NCBI GenBank assembly: GCA_018334795.1
Contig: JAGXLH010000003.1
Location: 1-19,281 of the forward strand
DNA length: 19,281 bases
Direction: 5' to 3'
DNA from: Thermoplasmatota archaeon
GTDB taxonomy: Archaea; Thermoplasmatota; E2; DHVEG-1
Below are positions 1 to 6,731 of the stretch, one piece after another. The notes beneath the pieces are model-generated. The model was not told the origin of the DNA. It did no database searches and saw only the letters and a program-made list of their open reading frames with translations. Positions within the stretch are counted from its first letter, which is position 1. Each line of letters starts with the position of its first letter. Made by a program: the position numbers and the translations under genes.

Positions 1-85
1 GTCATATTTCCCTGAACGGGTAACCACCCAGAGAAAAGAGGAGAGAACTGAAGAAAACACTGATGATATAGATATCATAGAATAA
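1..85 (+). CDS. C-terminal tail of a truncated gene
   Basis: An open frame (codons starting at base 2) runs from the window edge to a TAA at 83-85 and encodes 27 residues, ending TEENTDDIDIIE. The tail is polar and acidic at its end. The other two plus frames stop within 21 bases. A T-rich tract follows directly, as expected after the end of a gene. No family can be assigned from so short a piece, and a chance open frame of this length is possible. Confidence 0.5.
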   Translation, partial: SYFPERVTTQRKEERTEENTDDIDIIE

Positions 86-125
86 TCATTTTTCTTTTTG
101 GTTTTTCTCTGATTTTTTTTATTTT
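86..125 (+). terminator. T-rich transcription terminator
   Basis: Four T-runs, separated by a few bases, follow directly after the stop codon at 83-85. Archaeal RNA polymerase terminates at U-rich tracts without needing a hairpin. No strong stem is seen here. Confidence 0.5.
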
Positions 126-350
126 GTATGAATTTATAGTTGGCACAGCATGAAATATTAGACTGAATAAGTCATTTTTTTTATGCTTTTTCTTTTATTC
201 AATGGGAAATATTTTTAACCAGTTTTCCCGTTTTCATAATTGTCAAAAAATCATTAAAAGCAAATCCTTTTATATAATGAAGGAGATATAATAATTTGGA
301 ATATTATGTACTCCCTTTGTATTATAATTATTGGGAGAAATGTACAAAAA

Positions 351-360
351 TATTTAAATA
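351..360 (+). promoter_or_regulatory. Archaeal TATA box for the surface-protein genes
   Basis: The sequence TATTTAAATA contains a full TTTAAATA box at 353-360. With usual archaeal spacing, transcription would start near 384. That gives a leader of about 20 nt to the ATG at 404, with a GGTG ribosome-binding motif at 394-397 inside it. Confidence 0.65.
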
Positions 361-403
361 GTACTAAAGTAACAATATAAGTAAATATAAAATGGTGTAT
401 ATC

Positions 404-1408
404 ATGAGGAAACACTTAAACTTTCTAAAAGTTGGGTTCATTATCTTAATATTGCTGACAACCACATTGTCATTTGTTCCGTCTGTATCTGCAGAAAAAT
501 TTTTCCAATTTGATTCAATGCTAACTTTAGATTATACGGCAGAGGCGGTTAACGAAGCAGTATTTCAACCAGATGGACCTTCTGTTTCAATACCAATTAA
601 CATAAAATATCAGGTGTTTGTTCCAGAAAGCTTTATTAAAAATCCTGCATTACGATTAATTTTCTTACAAACATTTATTATTACAAACGCTCAAATTAAA
701 TTAACTGTCGTTGATCCTCCAGATTGGGCTGCAATATCCTTAGCGAATCCAAATCCTTATGTGCCAATTGCTACTGAAACACAAGAAACAACAACAACCC
801 TACAAATAGCCGCACATAAAGATGCACCAGCTCAAGGTTTTTCTTTAAGAATCCTAGCGGAAACCGATCCCGTTCTAAATGGTCATGTACCAAGCCAAGA
901 AGCATATCTGGACATTCAATTCCAACCTGGTTACATTCCCTTGATAAATGTGTATACTGAAAAACCAAACATTGTTGTTTCTCCTCAGGAAACAGTTAAC
1001 TTTCCAATTGAGATCACTAATTTAGGTAATAAGGAAACTATTGTACGAGCTCGAATAACCGATAAACCTGATGGATGGGCAACATTACTTCCACAATCTC
1101 AAATTATTATTCCATCTGCAAGAGAATCTGGAGATAACACGGATACGCTTACATTCTCGGTTACTCCACCATACGGATTTGGTTGGCATAACGAACTCGA
1201 AACAATCACGTTAGAATTCACGCCTGAATTTTCGCCTCCACAAGGTGGAGGAAATGCATCCGCGTTTATTGGTTCCCCTGTTCAATTTCAAATAACGTTA
1301 CGAAATCGGGGTTTTTCAACTCCAGGATATGAATTTATTTTGGTGCTTGCTGCAATTGGAATAATTTTATTTGTTGGAAGAAAGCGGAGAAAATTCCAGG
1401 ATCTTTAG
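404..1408 (+). CDS. Secreted, C-terminally anchored surface protein with NEW3-like domains
   Basis: I do not recognise a named family. The 334-aa protein opens with a clear signal peptide (MRKHLNF, a hydrophobic stretch, then VSAEKFF), followed by about 270 residues of beta-rich extracellular sequence. The section near VSPQETVNFPIEITNLGN resembles the immunoglobulin-like NEW3/CARDB folds common on archaeal surfaces. The C-terminus is STPGYEF, a hydrophobic helix, then GRKRRKFQDL. This matches the layout of PGF-CTERM sorting signals, with Tyr in place of Phe. The ATG at 404 is preferred to the in-frame ATG at 392 because GGTG at 394-397 is well spaced from it and because it fits the predicted transcript start. 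The next gene begins 56 bases downstream in the same direction, has the same architecture, and is probably co-transcribed. Confidence 0.75.
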   Translation: MRKHLNFLKVGFIILILLTTTLSFVPSVSAEKFFQFDSMLTLDYTAEAVNEAVFQPDGPSVSIPINIKYQVFVPESFIKNPALRLIFLQTFIITNAQIKLTVVDPPDWAAISLANPNPYVPIATETQETTTTLQIAAHKDAPAQGFSLRILAETDPVLNGHVPSQEAYLDIQFQPGYIPLINVYTEKPNIVVSPQETVNFPIEITNLGNKETIVRARITDKPDGWATLLPQSQIIIPSARESGDNTDTLTFSVTPPYGFGWHNELETITLEFTPEFSPPQGGGNASAFIGSPVQFQITLRNRGFSTPGYEFILVLAAIGIILFVGRKRRKFQDL

Positions 1409-1464
1409 TCAATTATTTCACAAAAAACTGAAAACATTTTAAAAATTTGCACAAGGGTCCGATA

Positions 1465-3306
1465 ATGTATCCAAGAAGAAGTATCTACGTCATCTTACTG
1501 CTCTTTTCACTCTCCATGGCTAATCTTGGAGTTATTGCCGAAGAGGAAACTGAAACTGAAATGGGTGCTGAATTATCCATATTACCCGATCTTGTTCAAA
1601 TTCCTCAAATTACACCAAATGTAAAAAACACCATTCCTCTAGTATACACGGATAATTTTGGGATGAATTGGACCCAATTACAAAACATTTATGGTTCTGA
1701 GGGAATTGGGAAGTTATTAAGTTTTTTTACCACACGTATATTATGGCCAATTATTCACCCAACGTGGAGGCCTCTTTTAGGATATACTCGAGTTGTCTTT
1801 GATGCAGAAATCATAGGTAACCCTTCTGGCTGGAGTGCAAGTATAACACCTACTACGGTAGCAAAATCAACAGATGCAACTACTGCTGATTTGAACCTTG
1901 AAGTTTTTGTTAATGATCTTGCTGCAGAGAATACGGTAACCGTAAGAATAGCAGCGACAAGATTTTCAAAGGTTGGTGAAAAACTTGGTACCTCCTATTT
2001 TGAAATACCACTCAGATCAGAAAACCTAGAATATTTTAATGTTAAACCTCTTGAACAATTTAGGACCGTATCGCCAGACTCTATTGTTTATTATCAAATC
2101 GAAGTCACTAATTTAGGATATTATGTTGACACTTTCGCAGCAGATATTACGGCAGATAATGAAACAAAAGCGATTCTAACTGAACAATCAATGGTTTTAA
2201 ACCCTGGTGAAACACGAATAGTGACATTACAAATAATGACACCGGATAACATTTTTGATGTGGGTACTATCCACACTATTAACATAACTGGGTATTCTGT
2301 ACAAAATCCTGAATTTAAAACGTATGCGCAGGTCCAGGTAAAAACACAAGGATTTTACTTTTCACCATTACTTGGATTTGCTCTTGTCATCATTCTTATA
2401 ATTAGTGGAGTTTTGTTTGTTGTTTATCGTTTTATCTATGAAAAACGGGAACGGGAACTATTCGGTAAACCAACGAAACCATGGTTGATACCTAAAGAAA
2501 AAACATATCTTGAAAAACTTAAAAAAGAAAATCCGGAAAAATATGATGAAGTTTTCAACATGATGAAAAATGAATATCAATCTGCACTTGATTGGTATCA
2601 TAGCTTTAGAACATATCAACAAAGAAAAGGAGAAACAGAAGATGAAACGGTTTTTGGAAAAATAAAAAGTGTACTTCCATTTTCGTTTAAAGAACAAATC
2701 AGTGAAACTAAAGATCAAAAAAAGACTGATGCTAAACCGAAAAATAAACCTGGAAAAATGAAAAAGAAAAAAGACGAGCAGGTAACTGAAAAACCTGAGA
2801 AGAAACCGAAAACTGATGAACCCTCTGATAGAACATCAAATAAAATTGTTAGTGGTTTGAAAAAATGGTTTACCACACCCGCCGAAGAAAAACCGAAAGA
2901 ATCTAAAAAAGAAAAATCTGATAAAACAGATGAAAAGACAACAAAAGATTCAGTACAATCTGAAGAATCTTTGCCTCTTTCAGACAAGATTGTTTCTGGG
3001 TTAAAAAAATGGTTTACAGTTCCAGAAGAGGAAAAACAAAACAAACCTTTGAAAGAGAAGAAGGATGCAACTAAATCCGTTGAGAAAAAACCTGAGGAAA
3101 AAATTGGAAAGCAATCTAAGCAGATATCTGAACAAAAACCAGATGAATCAAAAACTGATTATGAAAAAGAACTTGATCGTATTGAAAAAGAACAAAAACG
3201 ATTACGATCTCAAAAGAAAAAACAACGGGAACAATCAGAAAAACAAAAAGCGATTGAAAAAATTAAAAAAGATGAACAAAAACAGAAGAGAAAATGGAGT
3301 CTGTAA
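1465..3306 (+). CDS. Membrane-anchored protein: NEW3-like ectodomain and long charged cytoplasmic tail
   Basis: This 613-aa protein is not assignable to a named family. It has a signal peptide (MYPRRS, hydrophobic, to about residue 25), an extracellular beta-rich region with a NEW3/CARDB-like section near DSIVYYQIEVTNLGYY, one transmembrane helix near residues 301-324, and about 290 cytoplasmic residues. The juxtamembrane part (ERELFGKPTKPW, then a helical KEKTYLEKLKKENPEKY section) looks structured. After it comes a Lys/Glu/Asp-rich low-complexity tail ending in a probable coiled coil. Inside the tail KIVSGLKKWFT occurs twice, at 2842-2880 and 2986-3024, with a weaker relative (KIKSVLPFSF) at 2659. 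The ATG at 1465 is chosen over a TTG at 1447 because the signal peptide starts cleanly there and AGGGT lies upstream. It may work with the preceding surface protein; function unknown. Confidence 0.75.
   Translation: MYPRRSIYVILLLFSLSMANLGVIAEEETETEMGAELSILPDLVQIPQITPNVKNTIPLVYTDNFGMNWTQLQNIYGSEGIGKLLSFFTTRILWPIIHPTWRPLLGYTRVVFDAEIIGNPSGWSASITPTTVAKSTDATTADLNLEVFVNDLAAENTVTVRIAATRFSKVGEKLGTSYFEIPLRSENLEYFNVKPLEQFRTVSPDSIVYYQIEVTNLGYYVDTFAADITADNETKAILTEQSMVLNPGETRIVTLQIMTPDNIFDVGTIHTINITGYSVQNPEFKTYAQVQVKTQGFYFSPLLGFALVIILIISGVLFVVYRFIYEKRERELFGKPTKPWLIPKEKTYLEKLKKENPEKYDEVFNMMKNEYQSALDWYHSFRTYQQRKGETEDETVFGKIKSVLPFSFKEQISETKDQKKTDAKPKNKPGKMKKKKDEQVTEKPEKKPKTDEPSDRTSNKIVSGLKKWFTTPAEEKPKESKKEKSDKTDEKTTKDSVQSEESLPLSDKIVSGLKKWFTVPEEEKQNKPLKEKKDATKSVEKKPEEKIGKQSKQISEQKPDESKTDYEKELDRIEKEQKRLRSQKKKQREQSEKQKAIEKIKKDEQKQKRKWSL
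2842..3024 (+). repeat. Tandem amphipathic motif KIVSGLKKWFT(T/V)P
   Basis: Two 13-codon copies lie at 2842-2880 and 2986-3024, 144 bp apart (48 codons). They differ at one residue in the motif (T or V before the final P) and share the flanking pattern SNK/SDK before and PxEEEK-like residues after. The two copies use different codons at several positions, so the protein motif is conserved beyond DNA identity. The motif alternates hydrophobic and basic residues and could form an amphipathic helix. Confidence 0.7.
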
Positions 3307-3356
3307 TAAACACTCTTTTTGTAATCATATTATATTTTTTTACACATTTTTTTAAT
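3307..3356 (+). terminator. T-rich terminator after the surface-protein genes
   Basis: After TAA at 3304-3306 come several T-runs, including TATATTTTTTT and CATTTTTTT. This is the pattern expected for an archaeal intrinsic terminator. Confidence 0.5.
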
Positions 3357-3400
3357 ATGCTAAACCCCACTCTTTGAATAGATAATCTTATATTTTTCAC

Positions 3401-3417
3401 TCTACAAAAAAAGTAGA
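3401..3417 (-). terminator. Hairpin with U-rich loop between convergent genes
   Basis: TCTAC (3401-3405) and GTAGA (3413-3417) are perfect inverted arms around seven As. Read from the minus strand the loop is seven Ts. It lies about 45 bases beyond the end of the M50 gene and is a plausible terminator element for it. Confidence 0.35.
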
Positions 3418-3460
3418 AATGATATATTGAATTCAAGTAAGTTAATATCTTTTTTTGTTT

Positions 3461-4207
3461 TTAAAAAATGGTCGCATAGAACAATGGAATGAATTGAATG
3501 GTAATAGTTACTAAAAGTAAACTACTGACAAAAAGAACGGTCCACATCGCTTTATTCCATTCATAAATAAGGACTCCATCAAGTGGACCAAAGGGAAGAA
3601 TATTAAAAAACCCAAGAACTGCATTAATAACGAAAATAAAACCAATAGCTGTAGAAACAAGCGTAACTGATGCTGAGAAGAACAATTCATAGATGACATA
3701 AAGTATTGCAGCAAGAATGATATTTGCACCTGGACCAGAAACAGCGATTCTTGCTTGCTCAAATGCTCTAGGTTCCCCTCTAAACATTACCGCACCAGGT
3801 GCAGCTAAAACAAAACCAGTAGTAACGGAAAGAATAAGTGAAGTAATCAATCCTTTTGAATACATTCGAAACTCCGACCATAATCCATGTTTTTGCGCCA
3901 TGAACTTATGAGATAATTCATGAACTACAAAAGCAAACAAAACACCAAAAAAAGAAAGTAATAATCCAATGCCAAGTCGTCCAAGATCAAAAGGTTGGTC
4001 AAACAAAAACATCATCAAAACACTACTCTGAGTTAACGCAAATGCAAAACCAATTGTTAATACCAAAATAGCACTAGCAATATGCGTTAATTCTAACCGA
4101 CTGAACTGACCCGGTTTTCCCATTTCAAGAGTTCCCTTTGGAAAATACATGTACTCCCGAGGTGAAAGCTGATGATATGACTGATACTGTTTCCGATGAC
4201 CGGACAT
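3461..4207 (-). CDS. M50-family (site-2 protease-like) membrane metalloprotease homologue
   Basis: The protein is 248 aa from the ATG at 4207 and has several hydrophobic helices. It carries the M50 signature set: HELSH at residues 96-100 inside a helix (HExxH zinc site), SGPGANI near 157-163, and NILPFGPLDG near 202-211, whose Asp is the usual third zinc ligand. Members cut substrates within or near the membrane. No PDZ or CBS domain is seen, so this is a minimal form. The reading frame extends 14 codons further to a TTG at 4249, but no ribosome binding site precedes either start. A 14-codon ORF with a good one lies just upstream and may couple translation. The TraB-family gene lies upstream on the same strand. 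The family call is firm; the substrate is unknown and the start is uncertain. Confidence 0.85.
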   Translation of the reverse strand: MSGHRKQYQSYHQLSPREYMYFPKGTLEMGKPGQFSRLELTHIASAILVLTIGFAFALTQSSVLMMFLFDQPFDLGRLGIGLLLSFFGVLFAFVVHELSHKFMAQKHGLWSEFRMYSKGLITSLILSVTTGFVLAAPGAVMFRGEPRAFEQARIAVSGPGANIILAAILYVIYELFFSASVTLVSTAIGFIFVINAVLGFFNILPFGPLDGVLIYEWNKAMWTVLFVSSLLLVTITIQFIPLFYATIF

Positions 4208-4235
4208 ATTATCAAATTGAAAACCAAAAAGAAAA

Positions 4236-4280
4236 CTATGCTTTATCAATATTTCTTAATAATTCAGAATAACAAACCAT
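4236..4280 (-). CDS. Possible 14-codon leader ORF before the M50 gene
   Basis: GGAGG (minus strand of 4285-4289) is followed four bases later by an ATG at 4280. The frame reads MVCYSELLRNIDKA and stops at TAG (4236-4238), 28 bases before the ATG of the M50 gene. This is among the best ribosome binding sites in the area, yet it serves only 14 codons. It could be a leader peptide that couples translation, or the true 5' end of the M50 gene separated from it by a frameshift or sequencing error. Confidence 0.35.
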   Translation of the reverse strand: MVCYSELLRNIDKA

Positions 4281-4293
4281 TAATCCTCCAGGT

Positions 4294-5454
4294 TTAAAGA
4301 AATGTAGATGCAATATATGGAAAAGCAATCACCGTTCCAATCATACTTCCAACATTAGCTAAAGCGACAACAAGCAGTAAACGAACCACTCTATTTTTCC
4401 AGAAATCACCTAAATTCTCAAGATCACTTAACTGTTGAAAATCTTTGACGACTGGAGTACGAAGCTTTGCTTCAACATATCCTGCAACCCAACCTGCAGC
4501 AATCGCTGGATTAAGTGACGTGATTGGTGCAGCAACAAACGCGGTAAGAATGGATAGTGGATGACCGCGAGCGATTAGCGTACCAAGTGAAGAAAAAATC
4601 CCATTGATCAAAAACCAATACGCAAACATACGAAGTGATTGCACCGGTCCACCAGTATAAAAGCCATACGCGATCAACGCGATGAATAACACCGGTATTA
4701 AATACCCAAGGAGTTTAAGCACACTGAATCGTTTCTTTGGAACTTGTTCCAACTCGTTGATATCAGCTGAAAAACCAGGATTAGTCAAATGTTTTTTAAT
4801 TCCTTGAAGATGGCCCGCGCCAACAACTGCGACCACTGATTTCCCTTGTTTTCTCACTCGATTGATTTTTTCAGCGATATATTCATCACGCTCATGAATC
4901 AACACTTTGGTAACACTAGGAGCAATCTTTCCGAATTCCTCCATCATCGTGGAAATAAGATCCTGATCCATTAATTCATCGATATCTAAATCTTCAAGTT
5001 CATCTTCTTCAAAACCAACCATGGATTTTAAGAATTCCCAGAACACACGGAATTTTTCGATAAACCCCATTTTTTTCCAAGCACGTTTCAGTGTCACTGC
5101 AATATCTCTATCCACTAGTTCCACATTGAGATCATATTCTTTTGCTTGATTCATAGCTTCAATCATTTCTGAACCAGGTTGCACACCATGATCCTTTCCC
5201 AGCTTTCGTTGAATTGAGGATAAAAATGTTTGTGCAAGTAAATAATATGCATTATTTGATTTAATCAATGAGGTAACTGGTGTGTTCTCCCATTGATCTT
5301 TTTTGGTGATCGAATCATATCGACGTTGACAAAGTTCAACAGCGACCACATCAGGATGAACGGTTTCAATAGCCTTAGTTACTTCATCCACACTTTTCTG
5401 AGATATATGGGCCGTTCCAACAAGAATAAGATTCTCATCAATTTTTTCGATCAC
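4294..5454 (-). CDS. TraB-family membrane protein
   Basis: The 386-aa protein matches the TraB/PrgY/gumN superfamily in archaeal form. Residues 13-16 are GTAH, followed by VVAVELCQRR near 37-45, both hallmarks of the N-terminal domain. GAGH at 212-215 is the matching second motif. From about residue 247 there are three or four transmembrane segments, with the conserved PLSILTAF and PITSLNP region near 299-316. The bacterial founder member blocks pheromone signalling; Tiki proteins are related metalloproteases. The Glu and two His motifs seen here are the candidate metal or catalytic residues. The archaeal role is not known. It starts with GTG at 5454, with AGGTG six bases upstream. A perfect inverted repeat lies in its leader at 5471-5489, which suggests its own control. 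Confidence 0.88.
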   Translation of the reverse strand: MIEKIDENLILVGTAHISQKSVDEVTKAIETVHPDVVAVELCQRRYDSITKKDQWENTPVTSLIKSNNAYYLLAQTFLSSIQRKLGKDHGVQPGSEMIEAMNQAKEYDLNVELVDRDIAVTLKRAWKKMGFIEKFRVFWEFLKSMVGFEEDELEDLDIDELMDQDLISTMMEEFGKIAPSVTKVLIHERDEYIAEKINRVRKQGKSVVAVVGAGHLQGIKKHLTNPGFSADINELEQVPKKRFSVLKLLGYLIPVLFIALIAYGFYTGGPVQSLRMFAYWFLINGIFSSLGTLIARGHPLSILTAFVAAPITSLNPAIAAGWVAGYVEAKLRTPVVKDFQQLSDLENLGDFWKNRVVRLLLVVALANVGSMIGTVIAFPYIASTFL

Positions 5455-5470
5455 AACAACACCTTTCCGC

Positions 5471-5489
5471 TAGGGATGTCTTATCCCTA
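5471..5489 (-). promoter_or_regulatory. Perfect inverted repeat upstream of the TraB-family gene
   Basis: TAGGGAT (5471-5477) and ATCCCTA (5483-5489) are exact inverted 7-mers around five bases. The element ends 17 bases upstream of the GTG start. A TATA-like tract lies just further upstream (about 5498-5511), so the repeat falls near the predicted transcript start. It could be a repressor site or a 5' UTR hairpin. Confidence 0.45.
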
Positions 5490-5512
5490 TCAAATAATAG
5501 AATAAATAGATA

Positions 5513-5537
5513 CGTGGAAAAAATGAGAAAAAAAGAG
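5513..5537 (-). terminator. U-rich terminator after uS2
   Basis: Directly after the uS2 stop codon the minus strand reads two T-runs, CTCTTTTTTTCTC then ATTTTTTCC. This U-rich stretch is the expected archaeal stop signal, separating the rpoK-uS2 unit from the TraB-family gene. Confidence 0.5.
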
Positions 5538-6179
5538 TTAGATTTCAGCTTCGAAATCTTCAACTTCAGGTTGAAAATCATCGTAAGACTCAATTTTTCC
5601 TTTTACTTTATAAACCTCGCGGCTTAACAACCAATACACTAATGCTAATGCCCGACGCCCCTTGTTATTCGTGGGAATGATAATGTCAACATGCTTTGTT
5701 TCATTATTCGTATCACACAACGCAACAACGGGAATACCCACGTTTCGTGCTTCACGAAGGGCTTGTGCATCAGCTAAGGGATCAGTAACAATCAACAGTT
5801 CAGGTTCCAAATATCCACGTGCATTCGGATTCGTTAAGGTGCCTGGTCGAAATCGGCCAGCAAGCACTTGAATGTTTGTGTATTCACCCAGTTTACGAAT
5901 TGGTTGTTGCCCATATTGACGAACGGAGACCACTAAAACATTCTCTGGTTTATACTTAGCAATGAACTGGGCAGCCACTTGCACTCGATCATCGGTTTTA
6001 TTCACATCAATAATGTATAATCCATCATTTCGCACTTTGTAAATGTACTTGGTCATATCCGCTGTTTTCTGCCGGGTTCCAATATGAACACCAGCGGTCA
6101 TATAGGTTTCTTCAGAAGCAATCTTATTTTCCACTGCTTCTGATGCTTCCTCTCTGGGTTGCTCTTCTGTTTCTGCCAT
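5538..6179 (-). CDS. rps2: Small ribosomal subunit protein uS2
   Basis: The 213-aa protein is archaeal/eukaryal-type uS2 (SA family), a head-body component of the small subunit. The core begins near residue 27 with YMTAGVHIGTRQKTADM and continues through GLYIIDVNKTDDR, VSVRQYGQQPI, GRFRPGTLTNP, LLIVTDPLADAQALREA and VALCDTNNE, all family signatures. About 25 acidic residues precede the core and an acidic stretch ends the protein. It lies 37 bases downstream of rpoK on the same strand, with AAGGAT as ribosome binding site, so the two are probably co-transcribed. In many euryarchaea eno sits between these two genes; here it is absent. Confidence 0.96.
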   Translation of the reverse strand: MAETEEQPREEASEAVENKIASEETYMTAGVHIGTRQKTADMTKYIYKVRNDGLYIIDVNKTDDRVQVAAQFIAKYKPENVLVVSVRQYGQQPIRKLGEYTNIQVLAGRFRPGTLTNPNARGYLEPELLIVTDPLADAQALREARNVGIPVVALCDTNNETKHVDIIIPTNNKGRRALALVYWLLSREVYKVKGKIESYDDFQPEVEDFEAEI

Positions 6180-6216
6180 GGTTTTGCATCCTTCTTTTTT
6201 TCACAATTCCGTTTTT

Positions 6217-6390
6217 TCAATGATCACGTTTAACCGTTATCGGAATAGCTCCTTCATTATATTCAAGCATCGCGATATCAATAGGAAAAATGATGCCTTT
6301 TGGAATTTTAATCAATGATGGTGCACCCATCGAAATTTGTAATGCGCGTGCACCAATAATTCGTGCTTTTTCAAAGCGAGTATATTTCAA
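6217..6390 (-). CDS. rpoK: DNA-directed RNA polymerase subunit Rpo6 (RpoK)
   Basis: The 57-aa frame reads KYTRFEKARIIGARALQISM near its start and ends IPITVKRDH. This is the archaeal RpoK/Rpb6 pattern along its entire length (TRFEKARIIGARALQ, MGAP, PITV). RpoK is a small structural subunit that helps assemble the polymerase core on its large subunits. The start must be TTG at 6390: a TAG lies in frame three codons upstream and no ATG exists before the conserved region. The usual archaeal length is about 57 aa, so the gene is complete. A TTTAAATA box at 6410-6417 is so close that the transcript would be leaderless or nearly so; a second TATA-like site lies at about 6446-6453. uS2 follows. Confidence 0.93.
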   Translation of the reverse strand: MKYTRFEKARIIGARALQISMGAPSLIKIPKGIIFPIDIAMLEYNEGAIPITVKRDH

Positions 6391-6409
6391 GTGTATCTAC
6401 CAACTATTC

Positions 6410-6417
6410 TATTTAAA
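6410..6417 (-). promoter_or_regulatory. TATA box for rpoK-uS2
   Basis: The minus strand reads TTTAAATA here. Usual spacing puts the transcript start at about 6385-6390, at the TTG start of rpoK itself. An alternative TATA-like site (minus strand GTTTTTAAATG, 6444-6454) would give a leader of about 30 nt. Confidence 0.5.
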
Positions 6418-6461
6418 TTAACTGAACCACCAAATACGGATAACATTTAAAAACATTACCC

Positions 6462-6683
6462 TTACCAACTCTGTTGTTGCTCCTGTAAGACTTCAGCAAG
6501 ATCTCCTTGTCGACTTCCAAATTCTTCTAAAGCAAGTTGCATATCGATGGTAATATCCCGTAAGAGTTGATCTAGGTGTTCATTCCGAAATTCTTTTACC
6601 CCATCTGCATCTGAAAATATTTTCCCTACGTATGCGTCTTCTCTTCGATGAATTTCAATATCATATAGCGTTTCTTCTTCCAT
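6462..6683 (-). CDS. Unrecognised 73-aa protein between uL30 and rpoK
   Basis: I do not recognise this small acidic protein. It begins MEEETLYDIEIHRREDAYVG, then has a helical stretch (LDQLLRDITIDMQLALEEF) and a polar, glutamine-rich end (EVLQEQQQSW). The strand-strand-helix order and the AYVGKIF hairpin faintly recall HicB-like small domains, but that is a guess. It has its own likely promoter (minus strand CTTTTATAAT near 6722-6731) and a GGGAGAT ribosome binding site nine or so bases before the ATG, so it looks like a real gene. It occupies the place where uL15 and secY usually follow uL30. No toxin-like partner is adjacent. Confidence 0.65.
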   Translation of the reverse strand: MEEETLYDIEIHRREDAYVGKIFSDADGVKEFRNEHLDQLLRDITIDMQLALEEFGSRQGDLAEVLQEQQQSW

Positions 6684-6721
6684 GCCGTTATCTCCCTCTG
6701 TGCAATTTCATACCTATCCTC

Positions 6722-6731
6722 ATTATAAAAG
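6722..6731 (-). promoter_or_regulatory. TATA-like box for the 73-aa gene
   Basis: The minus strand reads CTTTTATAAT. Normal spacing would start transcription near 6698, about 15 bases before the ATG at 6683, leaving room for the GGGAG ribosome binding site. Two copies of the 10-mer CAAAACACTT (minus strand) lie at 6729-6738 and 6762-6771, the first overlapping the box. Confidence 0.45.

Larger units (their letters stand above)
86..403. other. Intergenic region, no gene seen
   Basis: This AT-rich stretch of about 318 bases has no credible coding frame. It holds the T-rich terminator after the truncated gene, a weak hairpin with arms GGGAAA (204-209) and TTTCCC (224-229), a split pair CTCCC (311-315) and GGGAG (333-337), and the TATA box of the next gene at 353-360. 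The hairpins have short arms and may be chance in such AT-rich DNA. Confidence 0.6.

Noticed and set aside
164..201. Inverted pair TGAATAA / TTATTCA with a T-rich loop
   Set aside because: Seven-base AT-only arms 24 bases apart are expected by chance in this AT-rich spacer.
311..337. CTCCC / GGGAG pair upstream of the first surface-protein promoter
   Set aside because: Five-base arms with 17 bases between; could be an operator but nothing else supports it.
2715..3044. Minus-strand ORF of 109 aa, rich in Phe and Ser
   Set aside because: It is the complement of the Lys/Glu tail of the membrane protein; composition is an antisense artefact.
3065..3355. Plus-strand 96-aa Lys/Asn-rich ORF overlapping the end of the membrane-protein gene
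   Set aside because: It is an alternate frame of the Lys/Glu tail, with no ribosome binding site and low complexity.
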